From NCBI RefSeq assembly GCF_963678635.1, contig NC_087069.1, forward strand, positions 32,637,710 to 32,701,709: a stretch of 64,000 nucleotides of DNA, in the 5' to 3' direction. Position 1 is the first letter of the stretch. Each line of letters begins with the position of its first letter. Source of the DNA: Symsagittifera roscoffensis (Eukaryota > Xenacoelomorpha > Acoela > Convolutidae). Below are positions 54,058 through 64,000 of the stretch, one piece after another. The notes under the pieces are model-generated. The model was not told where the DNA came from, did not search any database, and saw only the letters and a program-made list of their open reading frames with translations. A program made the translations under genes and the position numbers.

Positions 54058-55607
54058 TGGCTGTATCTTATCGATCAAGAAGTCATCCCCGTACCTGTTG
54101 TACCTCATGCCGGTGCGTTTACGATTGCCAGTCCTGGTTCCCGGTGGTATTGGTCGATCTGGCTCCATCCACTTCGGCACCTCATCTTGCTCCGGGTCGT
54201 TCCAGTCTTCTTCTACAAATGATCCTGCTTCAGACTCCACTCCTATCTTTTCATTGTCGTCCAAACTCAAGTTCTCATTACCATCATTTTTCTCTCTGGT
54301 GCCTTTTTCATTCACTTCACACGCTGGCTCTACCACCAGGTACTCAAGACCATCCATGTCCTTCGGTATGCACCAATCCTCCGGGGACGGGACGTGAGGC
54401 TTCAGATTTTCATAATGTGCCGCTCGCCCAGTACTCAAGCGATAGAACCGTCCTTGTTGATGAACTTCCGTTATCATGAATGGTCCCCTCCACTTCTTGA
54501 GTAGTTTCTTTGTTCCCTTGGGCGGTATGACATTTTGGAAGACCCACACGTATTGGCCCACTTCATATGGCTTTGCTTGTAATATTTTTTCGTCATATTT
54601 TCTGCGTTGCCTCATTTGCGCTTGCGCCGTGTTCCTCCTGCATAGCTCGTTTAACTCCTGTTGTCTTTTGATCGCTTCTTTCACGTATGCCTGAGGCGAC
54701 GTCCTTTTCCCTTCGTATTCCGGGTAAAAGAATGTCAGAGGCATTGCTCTCTCCCTGCCCGTCAACATCATGAAGGGACTGATGCCCGTCGTTGAGTGCT
54801 GTGTACTGTTGTAGGCCCCTACTACCTGTGGCAGGTATTTATCTCAGTCCGTCATGTATCTTGAGCAGTACAACTTAACATGTTGACCAGTGTCCTGTTC
54901 TGTCTCTCTACCAACCCGTTGGTCTGTGGATGGTGTGGATGGTAGGTTGTCGAGTGTGCTTGAGCAATGTGCGATCTCCTCATCAATTCTTTTGTCAAGT
55001 CCCCCACAAAAGCTTTGCCGTTGTCCGACTGGAAAGTCATTGGACAACCATACCGCGATATCCAATGCGTTATCAGATGATCACATGTCTCCTCGGCCGA
55101 GGCTGTCTGGCACGGAACCGCTTCCGCCAACTTTGTGAAGTGATCTATTATAACCAGTATCTGGTTATATCCCGACTCCGTCATGCAGCTTTTTTGATGG
55201 TCTATCTGCACCACTTCATTGAAGTCTGAGCTCTCGACGGACTTGAGGGGAAACTTCATCTTCCTTGGGTCCTTTACCTGGAGGCATGCCAGGCAGGCAT
55301 TCACCCATCTCTCGCAAGCTTTTCTCATCGCTGGCCAATCAAACCTGTGAAGTATCCTTTGTTGTACTTTGTCTATCCCCTGGTGCCCCATCTGGTCGTG
55401 CGATCTGAAAAGCACCTCCGTTTGATACAATTGTGGTAGTATGATGAGGTTGTGTTTGTGTAATATCTTCTCCTCATCTTTCCTCTTGCATGCTACCACC
55501 CCATCAGCTGTGTGGTAGAGTAAGTCTTTCTTTTCTTTGTAGAACTGGCTCAAGATCTTGTAGCTGTCTTCCTCGAGTTCCCCCTTCTCCTTGACCCCCG
55601 ACTGGAT
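54058..55607 (-). pseudogene. Integrase (copy B)
   Basis: The piece 55553-54852 carries the zinc-binding HDQMGHQGIDKVQQRILHRF with CERWVNACLAC. The catalytic core is NEVVQIDHQKSCM (Asp), TFQSDNGKAFVG (Asp) and HPQTNGLVERQNRTL (Glu). A frameshift near 54855 moves the end of the core (QVVGAYNSTQHSTTGISPFM) to the frame of 54771-54055, which continues with VWVFQNVIPPKGTK, KKWRGPFMITEVHQQGRFYR (GPF module) and an acidic tail. A TGA at 55608-55610 separates it from the upstream pol ORF; copy A has TGG there. Confidence 0.9.
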
Positions 55608-58600
55608 TCATTTGGAGAGGTTACTTGTCATTTTGTCATTCTTTTGGGCTCTTATTAGGTCTGACAGCCTGTATCTCGCCTTGACATGCTCCTTTAGCGC
55701 CATGATCTGTCCATTCATCTCACCAGGGTTGTGGATGTCATCACTCAGCTTCACGCATATCATCCTTTTCACGATTTTCATATCATCTTCTGGCACCAGA
55801 TTCGTTCTGACGTTTGAGTTGCATGATAGTTCCCTGAATGGCTTCCTTGAAACCGCAATTTTCTCAAGTTCTTCACCACCTCGTATGTCCAGATTGTACG
55901 TCCCTGAAGATGGATCCGTCTGTAACTCCCTGTCGTGGTGCCTTGTCTTCTCTTCCGCCAATATCATGCACAGACTGTCTTGGTTTTCGCTGCTCTCATC
56001 CGAGTCTTCATCCCATCCTTCACGCTCCCCGGACAATTTTCCTTCTCCGGTATCTTCTTCCGTGAACATGGAACACTCCCCGGACTCTTGACCTAGTCCC
56101 AGATGTTCAGTACCTTCTTTGAACGTCACTTTCTTTCTCCTAACCTTGGTCTGCTCCAGAATGTTTTCGGGGATTTTGTCAACTAGTGACCGCACGACGT
56201 CTTTGCTGTCAGTGACGCTTCCTCTTGAGGAGTCAGTATTGTTCACTGTTTCTTTTCTCCGAAGTATAGTGACTTCCGGTTCCTCTTGACCCTTTTCCTG
56301 GATCACGGGCTTATCATCTGATAGTTTCTCGAGCAACCTCATTAAGTCATCATCTATCCGTGCAGTTCCTGCTTCTACCTGGTTAAGATCATAGCCTTTT
56401 GCCTTGAGCGTCTCCCTCACGATCTTCGACTTGAGTATTATCTCTATCGGAATCCTTCTGCTCTTCTTCAAGATGGTCTTTTCTGGAGGTTTTTTAGGTA
56501 ATTCAGGATGATCTTCAATCGGTTTGCCTGATTTATCCAGCCATCTTGTGAGTGGAAGACTGTCGTACGTTTCCTTGTCCATGAAGGAGAAGCCATCTTT
56601 GATTTCAGGTCTGTTTGCCTCTCTTTGCTCTTGTCTCTCATAGAACTCCGTCTTCTTACTCAAGCTGTCGGCATTCTGATGTTTATCTCGTGTTCTATGC
56701 TCAATTATCATGTTGTATCCGTCCAGGCGAACTATCCACCTCCCAATGTAACTTTGGTCCATTGAGTACGTTTTCAGCCAGCTCAGTGCTCGATTGTCGA
56801 CTCGCAACTTGAATAGCTCACTGCCCAGGTATGCCCTGTATTTCTCGACAAAGGTAACCACCGCGAACATCTCTGCTTTCGGTGCTCCGTACTTCATTTC
56901 CGTGTCACTCAGGACTTTGCTCCCGTACGCTATTGGTCTCAAGACTGTCTTCCCATTCCATTCTTGTTCTTGATGGAGAATTCCAGAAATCGCGACTACC
57001 GATGCATCCGTGTCCAGCACGTACATCCCTTTCTCAGTCGGCATACCCAGTACTGGTGCCTCACATAGCTCTTTCCTTATTCTCTGGAATGACTCTTCTG
57101 CTGCGTTGTTCCACGTGAACTTCTTGCCCTTGTGTCTCATTAATTGTTGCATCGGGTATACCTTGTCCGCATAGCCTTTGATGAACTCTCTATAATAGTT
57201 AGCGAAACCCAGGAAGCTCATCAACTGGTGTTCTGTCTTCGGTGATTTCCACGTTAGGACTGCTTCCACGGCGTCCGGATCAGGTCTGATGCCGTGCTTG
57301 TCTACCATCCTGCCCAAGTATTTTATTGAGTCCTTGAGTATCTCGCACTTTGATGGTTTGCATTTTAGCCCCGACCTCTTCATGCATGCAAACACTTCGC
57401 CTAGTCTCTCAATGTGGTCTTCCAGTGTTGGCGTCGCTATTACCACGTCATCCACGTAGCACATTACCAGATTGCCATACTTCTTCGTCACGCCTATCAG
57501 CGCGTGTGCCATCAACCGCTGAAACGTGGCTGTGGCATTGCAAAGTCCAAACGGCATCCGTTTCCATTGAAACAGACCCAACTCGCAGGCAAACCCTGTC
57601 TTGTCCCTGTCCTGCTTCCTTAGTGGTATCTGCCAAAAGGCCGAGCCTAAATCAAGAGTCGTAAAAAATTTTGCATCACCTAACTTCGAGAGGCTCTCAT
57701 CAATCCTAGGTATGGGATAGGCATCCTTCACCGTGACGGAGTTCAGGTATCGAAAGTCACAACAAAACCTCAACTGGTCGCCTTTCTTTTTGGCCATCAC
57801 TACTCCACACGCCCACGGTGACTTGGATGGTTCTATCATGTCATACTCTAGTAACGTCTCGACTTCTTTTCTACACGCGTCCGATTTGTGTGGGGTCATG
57901 CGCCTCGCCCCCTCCCTGTGTGGTACCGCGTTTTCCTCAAGTTCTATTTCATGCTCAACAAAATTACAACACCCGATATCCGCTTTATGCCTCGAAAAAA
58001 CTTCCTCGTTCCGCTCTAGTACGTCCTTGATGGCTTCGAGCTGTTCATCTTTCAGTTTGCCCCTCAAATGTTCAATCTCCGGCAGAACCGTTTTATCAGT
58101 TTGCATTTCATCTAGTGTGGGTCGCTCTGGAAAGTTCGAACAGCTCGACAGCCCATCGTCCGTTTCTGACTTAAGTGATTTAATAAGACCTGAAGAATCT
58201 TTTATTTTCTGCAATCGTCTCAAGATACAAATTTTGTCCCTATGATTGGGACAATCAACAACTTCATTTTGTTTTGAGTTCTCAATCGTTTCATATCGGG
58301 TTTTAACCGGTAAAGCATATCCCAGTTTCCTCCCTCTCTGTATCGTGATCGGTATATCAAGGGTATTCAACAAGACACTGACGCAGAGGCCGCTCTTCGT
58401 TATCGAGAAGGATCTTCCTAAAACAGCAGCACTTTGACTATTAGGATTCGGAAATATACACACTTGCTTGTTGTCACTTAGTTCATTGTAATTTTTCATC
58501 CTCAAGCCTACGATTGCCGCTTCATTCGCTTTTAGCCTCACCCTCCTACTCAAGGGGGTTATCAAATTTACCGGTTTGATTGCGTACCTCCTATCCGGGT

Positions 58601-58772
58601 TCCGTATCCTGAACATTGCGTTATTTAGATCAATCGTTACGTCGAAATTCCTGATGAAGTCTCTGCCCAAAATGAATTGGTCAGATTCATCTAGGTTTTC
58701 TACCACGATGAAGCTCATCCACAGGTTACGTTCCCCCAAATTGAGGGCTATTATCGGCGTCCTGCCCAGCAC
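55608..58772 (-). pseudogene. pol: RT, RNase H and acidic linker (copy B), 1,054 codons
   Basis: The long ORF begins in the C-terminal half of the protease (LGRTPIIALNLG, FILGRDFIRNFDVTIDLN). RT: LRFCCDFRYLNSVTVKDAYP, TTLDLGSAFWQIP (motif A Asp intact), QWKRMPFGLCNATATFQRLM and MCYVDDVVIATPTLEDHIER (motif C). It continues with the intact FLGFANYYREFIKGYADKVY thumb/connection. RNase H: VLDTDASVVAISGILHQ, AEMFAVV, RVDNRALSWL and HQNADSLSKK. Then an acidic linker of about 300 residues up to the TGA before integrase. All RT and RNase H catalytic residues look intact. It overlaps the gag-pro ORF by 47 bases, the result of a deletion in the protease and not a programmed site. Confidence 0.9.
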
Positions 58773-60900
58773 CCGAAGGGCCCCTTTGTTTGCAGCTGAC
58801 AGAGCCCATCCGTTCCCAAGTTTCGATTGGTATGACGCTCAAGACTGCTCCCGTATCAAGTAACCCACGTAACTGAGTCTTTTTGCCACTTATGTCTAGC
58901 ACGTGCCCTGTCACATCTGCCTCTGTCATGATGTGCATCGCATCTTCCTCAAGCATGGCGCAGTGTCCAATTGATCTCACTTTCAACTCTTCTTTCCCTA
59001 CGTAGATTTGCCCAATTAGGTCTTCGTCACATGTTATCATTGTCTTGGTATAGATGTTTATTCCATCTATATTTAGCATCACCTCCTGTGGACCATAAGC
59101 TTCAGTATACCTGTTGTCAACACGTACCGACTTGCTGCCCCCTCTCGTGAGTAGTGCTCTCAGCGCTCTAGAAGTCATTTGTGGGCTTATACAACTCAAG
59201 TAATCTGCGTACACGTCAATGTGCATTATTGTCTGGTCGCTCGGTTCGCTCAAGTTTCTGGTTACCTCGTGGCCGCCCACTGTGATTATCGACATTATTC
59301 TAGCCCCAATTTTCGATATGCCGAATGGATTTCCCGTCACCATTTTTACAGTGTTACAATTCCCGGTCTTTGTTGAGCCCGGTACAGCCTCTGGTGTTGG
59401 GTTTGATCCGGTTAATGCTTCGCTGAAATTCTGTCTTTCGATCTCCAGCTTTAGTCGTTGCTCTATTTCTTTCACAGCCAGATCCTGTCTCACTTTGGCA
59501 ATTGCTTCCGTCGCCGCTTTCTCATAATTTATCTCTAGAGAGTTCCCGGCCGCGGATTCTATCGCACCATTAACATGTGTTACAGCTTTCACTGTTTTCG
59601 TCGGTAATTCCGTGCTTGGTGCTCCTAAGTTCCTAGATTCAAACTCGTTTTGTCTATTCCGCTGATTCTGCACCGCCGCTAATGCCAACTTATGTTTGGG
59701 GTGCCTCTGGTCCTTGGCCGCTTCCCAGAACAAGGGACAATCAATTCTGAAGTGCCCTTCCTGGTTACAGAAGAAGCATCTTGCGCCTATCTTGATGATT
59801 AAGCCACTATAGTACTCGTGTTCCTCCATCTGGCTCATGTCCTCCTCATCCGGTGCGTATCCTAGGCTCTTCATGCCTTGTTTGTATGTTGTGCAGTCAG
59901 CCACGTGGTGATCCGCCGACCCGCAGTTCGCGCATGATCTGCGCTTGTCCATATCATCTCTAGGCTTGTACCATGATGACCTCTGGGGTTGGCCTCCCCC
60001 TTGCGTGTTCCTGTTTTCTGAATATGAGTATTTCTTGGGCTTCATCAGCATGTATTCCCTTGATTTTTGTCTCATTTCTTCTGGGGTTGGTGCGCTGTCT
60101 TTCGACAATGTGTAGTATGTTGCTAACATTGTTCTTAAGTCATCACTTTTTACCCCATCAATGAACTTCGAGGCAATGCTAAAGTTTCTTCTGTTTTTCG
60201 ACTCCTCTGGGTCACTCCTTCTTCTCAAGCTCTCGAGGTCATCCAGGAACCGATCAATTGACTCGTCGTCCCTCTGCCTTCTCTTTTCAAATCGCATCAT
60301 CGCTTGGTGACCCTTCATGCCTGACCCGAATCGATTCAACAATATTTCGAAGATCTTGTCCGCGGTATCGCGTTCTTCTTCTTTCTTTGCAACCACGCAT
60401 TTTAATGCCGTGCCTTCTAAGTTGCTGAGTATGGCTGTGCATGCTTGTCTTTCATCATTTAAGTTATCTTGCTCTAGGTGTAATCTCATCACTTCCACCC
60501 AAGTGTCGATGCATCCATCGGAGTCGTCTTTGAATTCTTTTGGCTTCTTGAAAGTTTTTCTTGATTTTCCGTCTCTCCTATCGCTCGAGTCAGTGTTTCT
60601 CGTGGCGAAGGCCTCTAGAGTCCTGTTCATCATCTCCCAAGTGCTTGCCCACGTCATGGCATCCGGACCTGCGTTGCTGTTAGCTGTTGAGTCCCCCGGA
60701 CCACTCATTGTGTTTGATGTTCCACTTTTTATGATTGTTTTGGCAGCCGTCGGTTCTATGCTTACCGCATCCCTTGTTAAAGGCAACGGTGTCGATTGCC
60801 GTTTGTTCCTTTGTGGTTTTACAAAGTCAACTCGGGTGCCTTGCGTGCGATCCGCTGCCGGTCTTTCTTGTGTAGTAGAATTTCTCAAGATCGCATCCAA
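58726..60900 (-). pseudogene. gag (capsid, nucleocapsid) and protease (copy B), 724 codons
   Basis: The ORF carries the gag capsid region (CIDTWVEVMRLHLEQDNLND, LNRFGSGMKGHQAMMRFEKR) and two intact CCHC zinc knuckles, CANCGSADHHVADC and CFFCNQEGHFRIDC. After a Lys/Glu-rich stretch comes a degenerate retropepsin-like segment (IDVYADYLSCISPQ, LNIDGINIYTKTMITC, GQIYVGKEELKVRSIG; about 59230-58980) and then the active-site motif LLDTGAVLSVIPIETW (about 58820-58865). A deletion right after ERMG shifts the frame, so the protease C-terminal half is in the pol ORF. Gag and protease are fused in one frame, as in several Ty3/gypsy groups. Confidence 0.85.
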
Positions 60901-61804
60901 TTTCGCCTGTCTGATTCCTGTTCATTATATCCATTCTCTTTTCCAGGCTACCTAATTGGCTGTTGTCATCATCATATCGGTTTTTCAACTGTTGCATATC
61001 TTTTTTGATGTTCTTATCTCGTTCTTCATTGGTGGCATCTACCTTGTCCGACATCTGCTGGAGTCTCTCGTCTGTCGCCTTAGCCAGGTTAAAATAACTA
61101 TCCAGATACTCGTGTTTGTTGTATTTTAACTCTTTCCTTATTAAGTCTCTATCTTCCTCACTATACTTTAGTTTTTTGTCGATCTGATTTAGTTTTGTCA
61201 TCAGGTCGCCAAGCTCAAGAGCAGCTGTTTCATGATCAGCCGTTGTCTTGTTTTCGGCTGCCTCTTCTGTTCTGGCTTGTTCTTCCTCTAGGTCGGCTTC
61301 TGTCGCCTCCGTGCTCACTGTCTCAAATGTTTGTGCTCTTCCAGTCTGTGATTCTTCGGCCGTGTTGTCTTTCGATTTCATTCCGACCATCATCGCTAAT
61401 TTTTCTGTAAAAGATATTTTCTTTACTTGAGAGTCGTCTTTCACCGTTTCTCGGGTATTGCCTGTTGTGTCTTCCAACGCGTCTATCGGCGAAAACTCCA
61501 CGGTTTTTGGATTTTGATCTTCCATATGGGTTATCGGTGTGGATTCCGTTGTCTTCTTCTCCACTTCATCTACGCTCTGGTCTGGTGTCTCTAGATCGAT
61601 TTCGATTGTGGGCTCCACCTGTTTGTCTTTAGCACCTTCTCGCGTCTTGTTCTCGGTGCTACACCTCGTACTGACCATGCTAACTGAAAAGTTATCTTTT
61701 GTTTTGCTTGGGCCCATTGAAGTCGTTCCGCGCAGCGACGAGTTATATTTCGTGTTTGATCAACTTGACCTTTTTTCTAGCACCGGTACCCTACTCCGTC
61801 TCAT
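60827..61804 (-). pseudogene. gag, N-terminal part (copy B)
   Basis: The ATG at 61804 (MRRSRVPV) matches the gag start of copy A, but a TGA at 61762-61760 interrupts it at codon 15. The remaining 296-codon frame starts at 61717. It has the acidic N-terminal region (IEIDLETPDQSVDEVEKKTT) and a coiled coil (LGDLMTKLNQIDKKLKYSEE, then LKYNKHEYLDSYFNLAKATD). A frameshift near 60880 connects it to the capsid ORF. Confidence 0.75.
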
Positions 61805-62057
61805 TATTTCTATTTACAATTGCTCTTATTTACAATATTATTATATACACAATTCTAATCTAAGAATTAAAAATTTTTGTGGAAAAATTATTAAAAGGAA
61901 ATATACAACGTGATAAAAACCTTGTTACGGTTCTCTTTCAAAACTTTTCGAAAAACTTTCTTTATTTGTGGTCTCAACCGTACCGGGTTCCAATTAGTCT
62001 TGTTCTGTCTTAATTCTGTCCTAAAACACTTATTATAATTTTACTTCAATTTTTATA
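61805..62057 (-). other. AT-rich leader segment of element B
   Basis: Non-coding sequence between the gag ATG and the minisatellite, matching 20430-20630 in A in position and base composition. Confidence 0.5.
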
Positions 62058-62850
62058 CCGTCCCAAGACTTCCAATTACCGTCCCTACTCTTCTTTGTAC
62101 CGACCCAGGCTTCTTTCTACTGTCCCAAGACTGTTCGGTACTGTCCCAGTACTTTCCGTCAGTGTCCCAAGACCCTTGTCCTGAGAGTACTATCCCAGGG
62201 CCACTGTCCCAGGACTATTGTCCCAAGGCTAGTGTCCCAAGACCACTATCCCAAGACTACTGTCCCAAGGCTAGTGTCCCAAGACTACTGTCCCAAGACT
62301 ACTGTCCCAAGGCTAGTGTCCCAAGACTACTGTCCCAAGACTACTGTCCCAAGGCTAGTGTCCCAAGGCTAGTGTCCCAAGACCACTGTCCCAAGACTAC
62401 TGTCCCAAGGCTAGTGTCCCAAGACTACTGTCCCAAGGCTAGTGTCCCAAGACTACTGTCCCAAGGCTAGTGTCCCAAGGCTAGTGTCCCAAGACTACTG
62501 TCCCAAGACCACTGTCCCAAGACCACTGTCCCAAGACCACTGTCCCAAGACCACTGTCCCAAGACCCCTGTCCCAAGACCACTGTCCCAAGACCACTGTC
62601 CCAAGACCACTGTCCCAAGACCACTGTCCCAAGACCCCTGTCCCAAGACCACTGTCCCAAGACCACTGTCCCAAGACCACTGTCCCAAGACCACTGTCCC
62701 AAGACCACTGTCCCAAGACCACTGTCCCAAGACCACTGTCCCAAGGCAAGTGTCCCAAGACCACTGTCCCAAGACCACTATCCCAAGACCCCTGTCCCAA
62801 GACCACTGTCCCAAGACTACTGTCCCAAGACTGTTGACAAGTGTCTGAGC
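62058..62850 (-). repeat. 14-bp minisatellite in element B leader
   Basis: About 55 units of CTTGGGACAGT(A/G)GT on minus (written TGTCCCAAGACCAC on plus). The gag-proximal half alternates with CTTGGGACACTAGC units; the distal half is more homogeneous. Same unit and place as 18831-20400 in A, but half the length and a different higher-order pattern. Overlapping ORFs on both strands are periodic artefacts. Confidence 0.95.
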
Positions 62851-64000
62851 GGTGGGACCTCTTTCTTCTCCGTTATGGGGACTTCTTGATTCACTGTACC
62901 TTGTACCACCACTCAAGCTCTAGTAAAATTTTCTCAAAAACCCTCTCCTAAAGGCCAAATGCTGACCCCTCTTTTTCTTATTTCTTTTTAGTTCCCTCTA
63001 TTTCAGTGTTCCAAGCAACTTGAAACCAAAACCTGTGCGCAGGTATCTTGTGATCACCTGTTCGTGTAAAAACTAAACACAAATCCTCACCAAAATGCAA
63101 CAAAAAATCCAAGCTAGAAAAATTAATAAAAACAGAAATATGAACCCACCTAAAATTCAAAGGTGACCAATGTCTACCTTTTGTCGAAAAAAATGTCTGA
63201 TACCTAATTGCCACGCGTTTTCCTCCCCCCAACTAATAATCTTATTGGGTATCACCAGAATTGTCTATGTCCGTTCCCCCCTACCAATCCGACCAGGGTA
63301 CCTTCCTTAACTCGAGTTTAAATTTCGATGTCCACCTATTATTACCAACGCGTGTTAATGACTAATGTAACTAAATCAACGATGCCGATTAATTAGTTAC
63401 TCTAATTTCCCCCATTTTTACAATTTGCAACCGCCAACCTCTAACCTAACCAGCCCCCCTTCTAACCTCCCCCTTTTTAGCACCCCTTCTTAAGCCTAAA
63501 AATTACCTTAAGCGCCGGGTGCTAAACCTCTCAAGAGAAAACCGTAGACCTGTCTCCAGGCCTGCTTAAGTAAAAACGTTCCTCAAAACCAGGGGATTTC
63601 GCTTATCCAATTTTACACTTATCTCCTATAATGTAATGTGGATTTTAACGATACCCGTTCTGCCCAACTTGAGAACTCGAGAACTGCCAAATCCTTCTTT
63701 GATACTTTCCCACTCGACTGGTCACCTCTTCCAGTCCAGTCTCCTATTGGTTCAGCTCAAGTGCTCCTGAACCACTTTCCCACTCGGCTGGTCACCTCTT
63801 CCAGTCAAGTCTCCTATTGGTTCAACTCAAGTGCTCCTGAACCACTTACCCACTCGGCTGGTCACCTCTTCCAGTCAAGTCTCCTATTGGTTCAGCTCAA
63901 GTGCTCCTGAACCACTTTCCCACTCGGCTGGTCACCTCTTCCACTCAAGTCTCCTAGTTGTCCAGCTAAGTTCCAAGCTATCTGAAAACCCTTGACAACG
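62851..64000 (-). other. Upstream leader of element B
   Basis: Matches the leader of A in reverse (64000 corresponds to about 17760). No ORF is supported; the 90-codon plus frame at 63638-63910 is the 70-bp repeat read through. The 5' LTR is expected a little over 0.4 kb beyond the window end. Confidence 0.7.
63711..63980 (-). repeat. 70-bp leader repeat, four copies
   Basis: GTCACCTCTTCCAGTC recurs at 63721, 63791, 63861 and 63931, a period of exactly 70 bp. Units contain TTGGTTCAGCTCAAGTGCTC. Element A has two diverged copies at 17795-17935. Confidence 0.95.

Larger units (their letters stand above)
41923..64000 (-). mobile_element. Giant Ty3/gypsy-type LTR retrotransposon, copy B (5' end outside window)
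   Basis: On the minus strand the order is leader, gag, protease, pol with macro domain, ORF2, 3' UTR and LTR, the same as in A. The window end at 64000 corresponds to about 17760 in A, so roughly 1.35 kb including the 5' LTR is missing. The 3' LTR (42800 down to 41923) abuts the interrupted last ORF of A. This copy is better preserved, with open stretches of 724, 1054 and 1004 codons, but has frameshifts and stops in gag, protease, integrase and ORF2. It also has one patch replacement in pol and a foreign patch in the 3' UTR. Confidence 0.85.

Noticed and set aside
58726-58772. Programmed -1 or +1 frameshift between gag-pro and pol in B.
   Set aside because: Comparison with A shows a deletion inside the protease right after ERMG; the overlap is the consequence of that lesion.

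Overview
The window looks like a repeat-rich region of an animal genome, not a prokaryotic or phage one. The base composition is AT-rich, there is no operon-like gene packing, and one 200-base assembly gap lies at 8519-8718. Nearly everything recognisable is a retroelement: a decayed LTR element, a Penelope-like element with GIY-YIG and pseudo-LTRs, and two giant Ty3/gypsy-type LTR retrotransposons. No host gene, rRNA or tRNA gene could be supported. The species cannot be named from the sequence. The closest precedent I know for animal LTR elements of this size is Burro of planarians, which is a hint only.

Layout. 1-3662: tandem array of a 1.64-kb unit (two full units and a shortened third). 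About 4139-8962: an old, badly decayed LTR retrotransposon with diverged LTRs, a TGGCGAC primer-binding site and protease and RT remnants. 8963-12872: no genes, with a diverged ~165-bp repeat and a 17-bp minisatellite. 12873-16408: a dead Penelope-like element (PLE) flanked by direct pseudo-LTRs. 16409-41922: giant element A on the plus strand, interrupting the second pseudo-LTR of the PLE. 41923-64000 and beyond: giant element B on the minus strand, interrupting the last ORF of A. The insertion order is therefore PLE, then A, then B. The LTR of A (16409-17298) and the 3' LTR of B (41923-42800) are homologous and in opposite orientation, which at first looks like a 26-kb element with long terminal inverted repeats.

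Giant element organisation (about 23 kb when complete, read 5' to 3'): LTR of about 0.88 kb with TGTG...TACA ends; a 3.3-kb leader carrying a 70-bp repeat and a large 14-bp minisatellite; gag with an N-terminal coiled coil, a capsid region and two CCHC zinc knuckles; a degenerate retropepsin-like domain followed by an active-looking DTG protease; RT (YVDD), RNase H, a long acidic linker, integrase (HHCC, DDE, GPF), a second acidic linker and a macro domain at the C-terminus of pol. After a short spacer comes a second coding region of about 2,900 codons (called ORF2 here), with a coiled coil, an SGNH/GDSL-type hydrolase domain and about 2,300 residues I cannot assign, including a Cys-rich module.

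Both copies are broken by stops and frameshifts. However, the lesions differ between them, and both conserve the same protein order in the same frames, so the architecture reflects the ancestral element. Both copies also carry internal copy-and-paste rearrangements: a triplicated gag-pro segment, two inserted patches flanked by long direct repeats, and one replaced patch. Some of these could be assembly artefacts and should be checked on raw reads.
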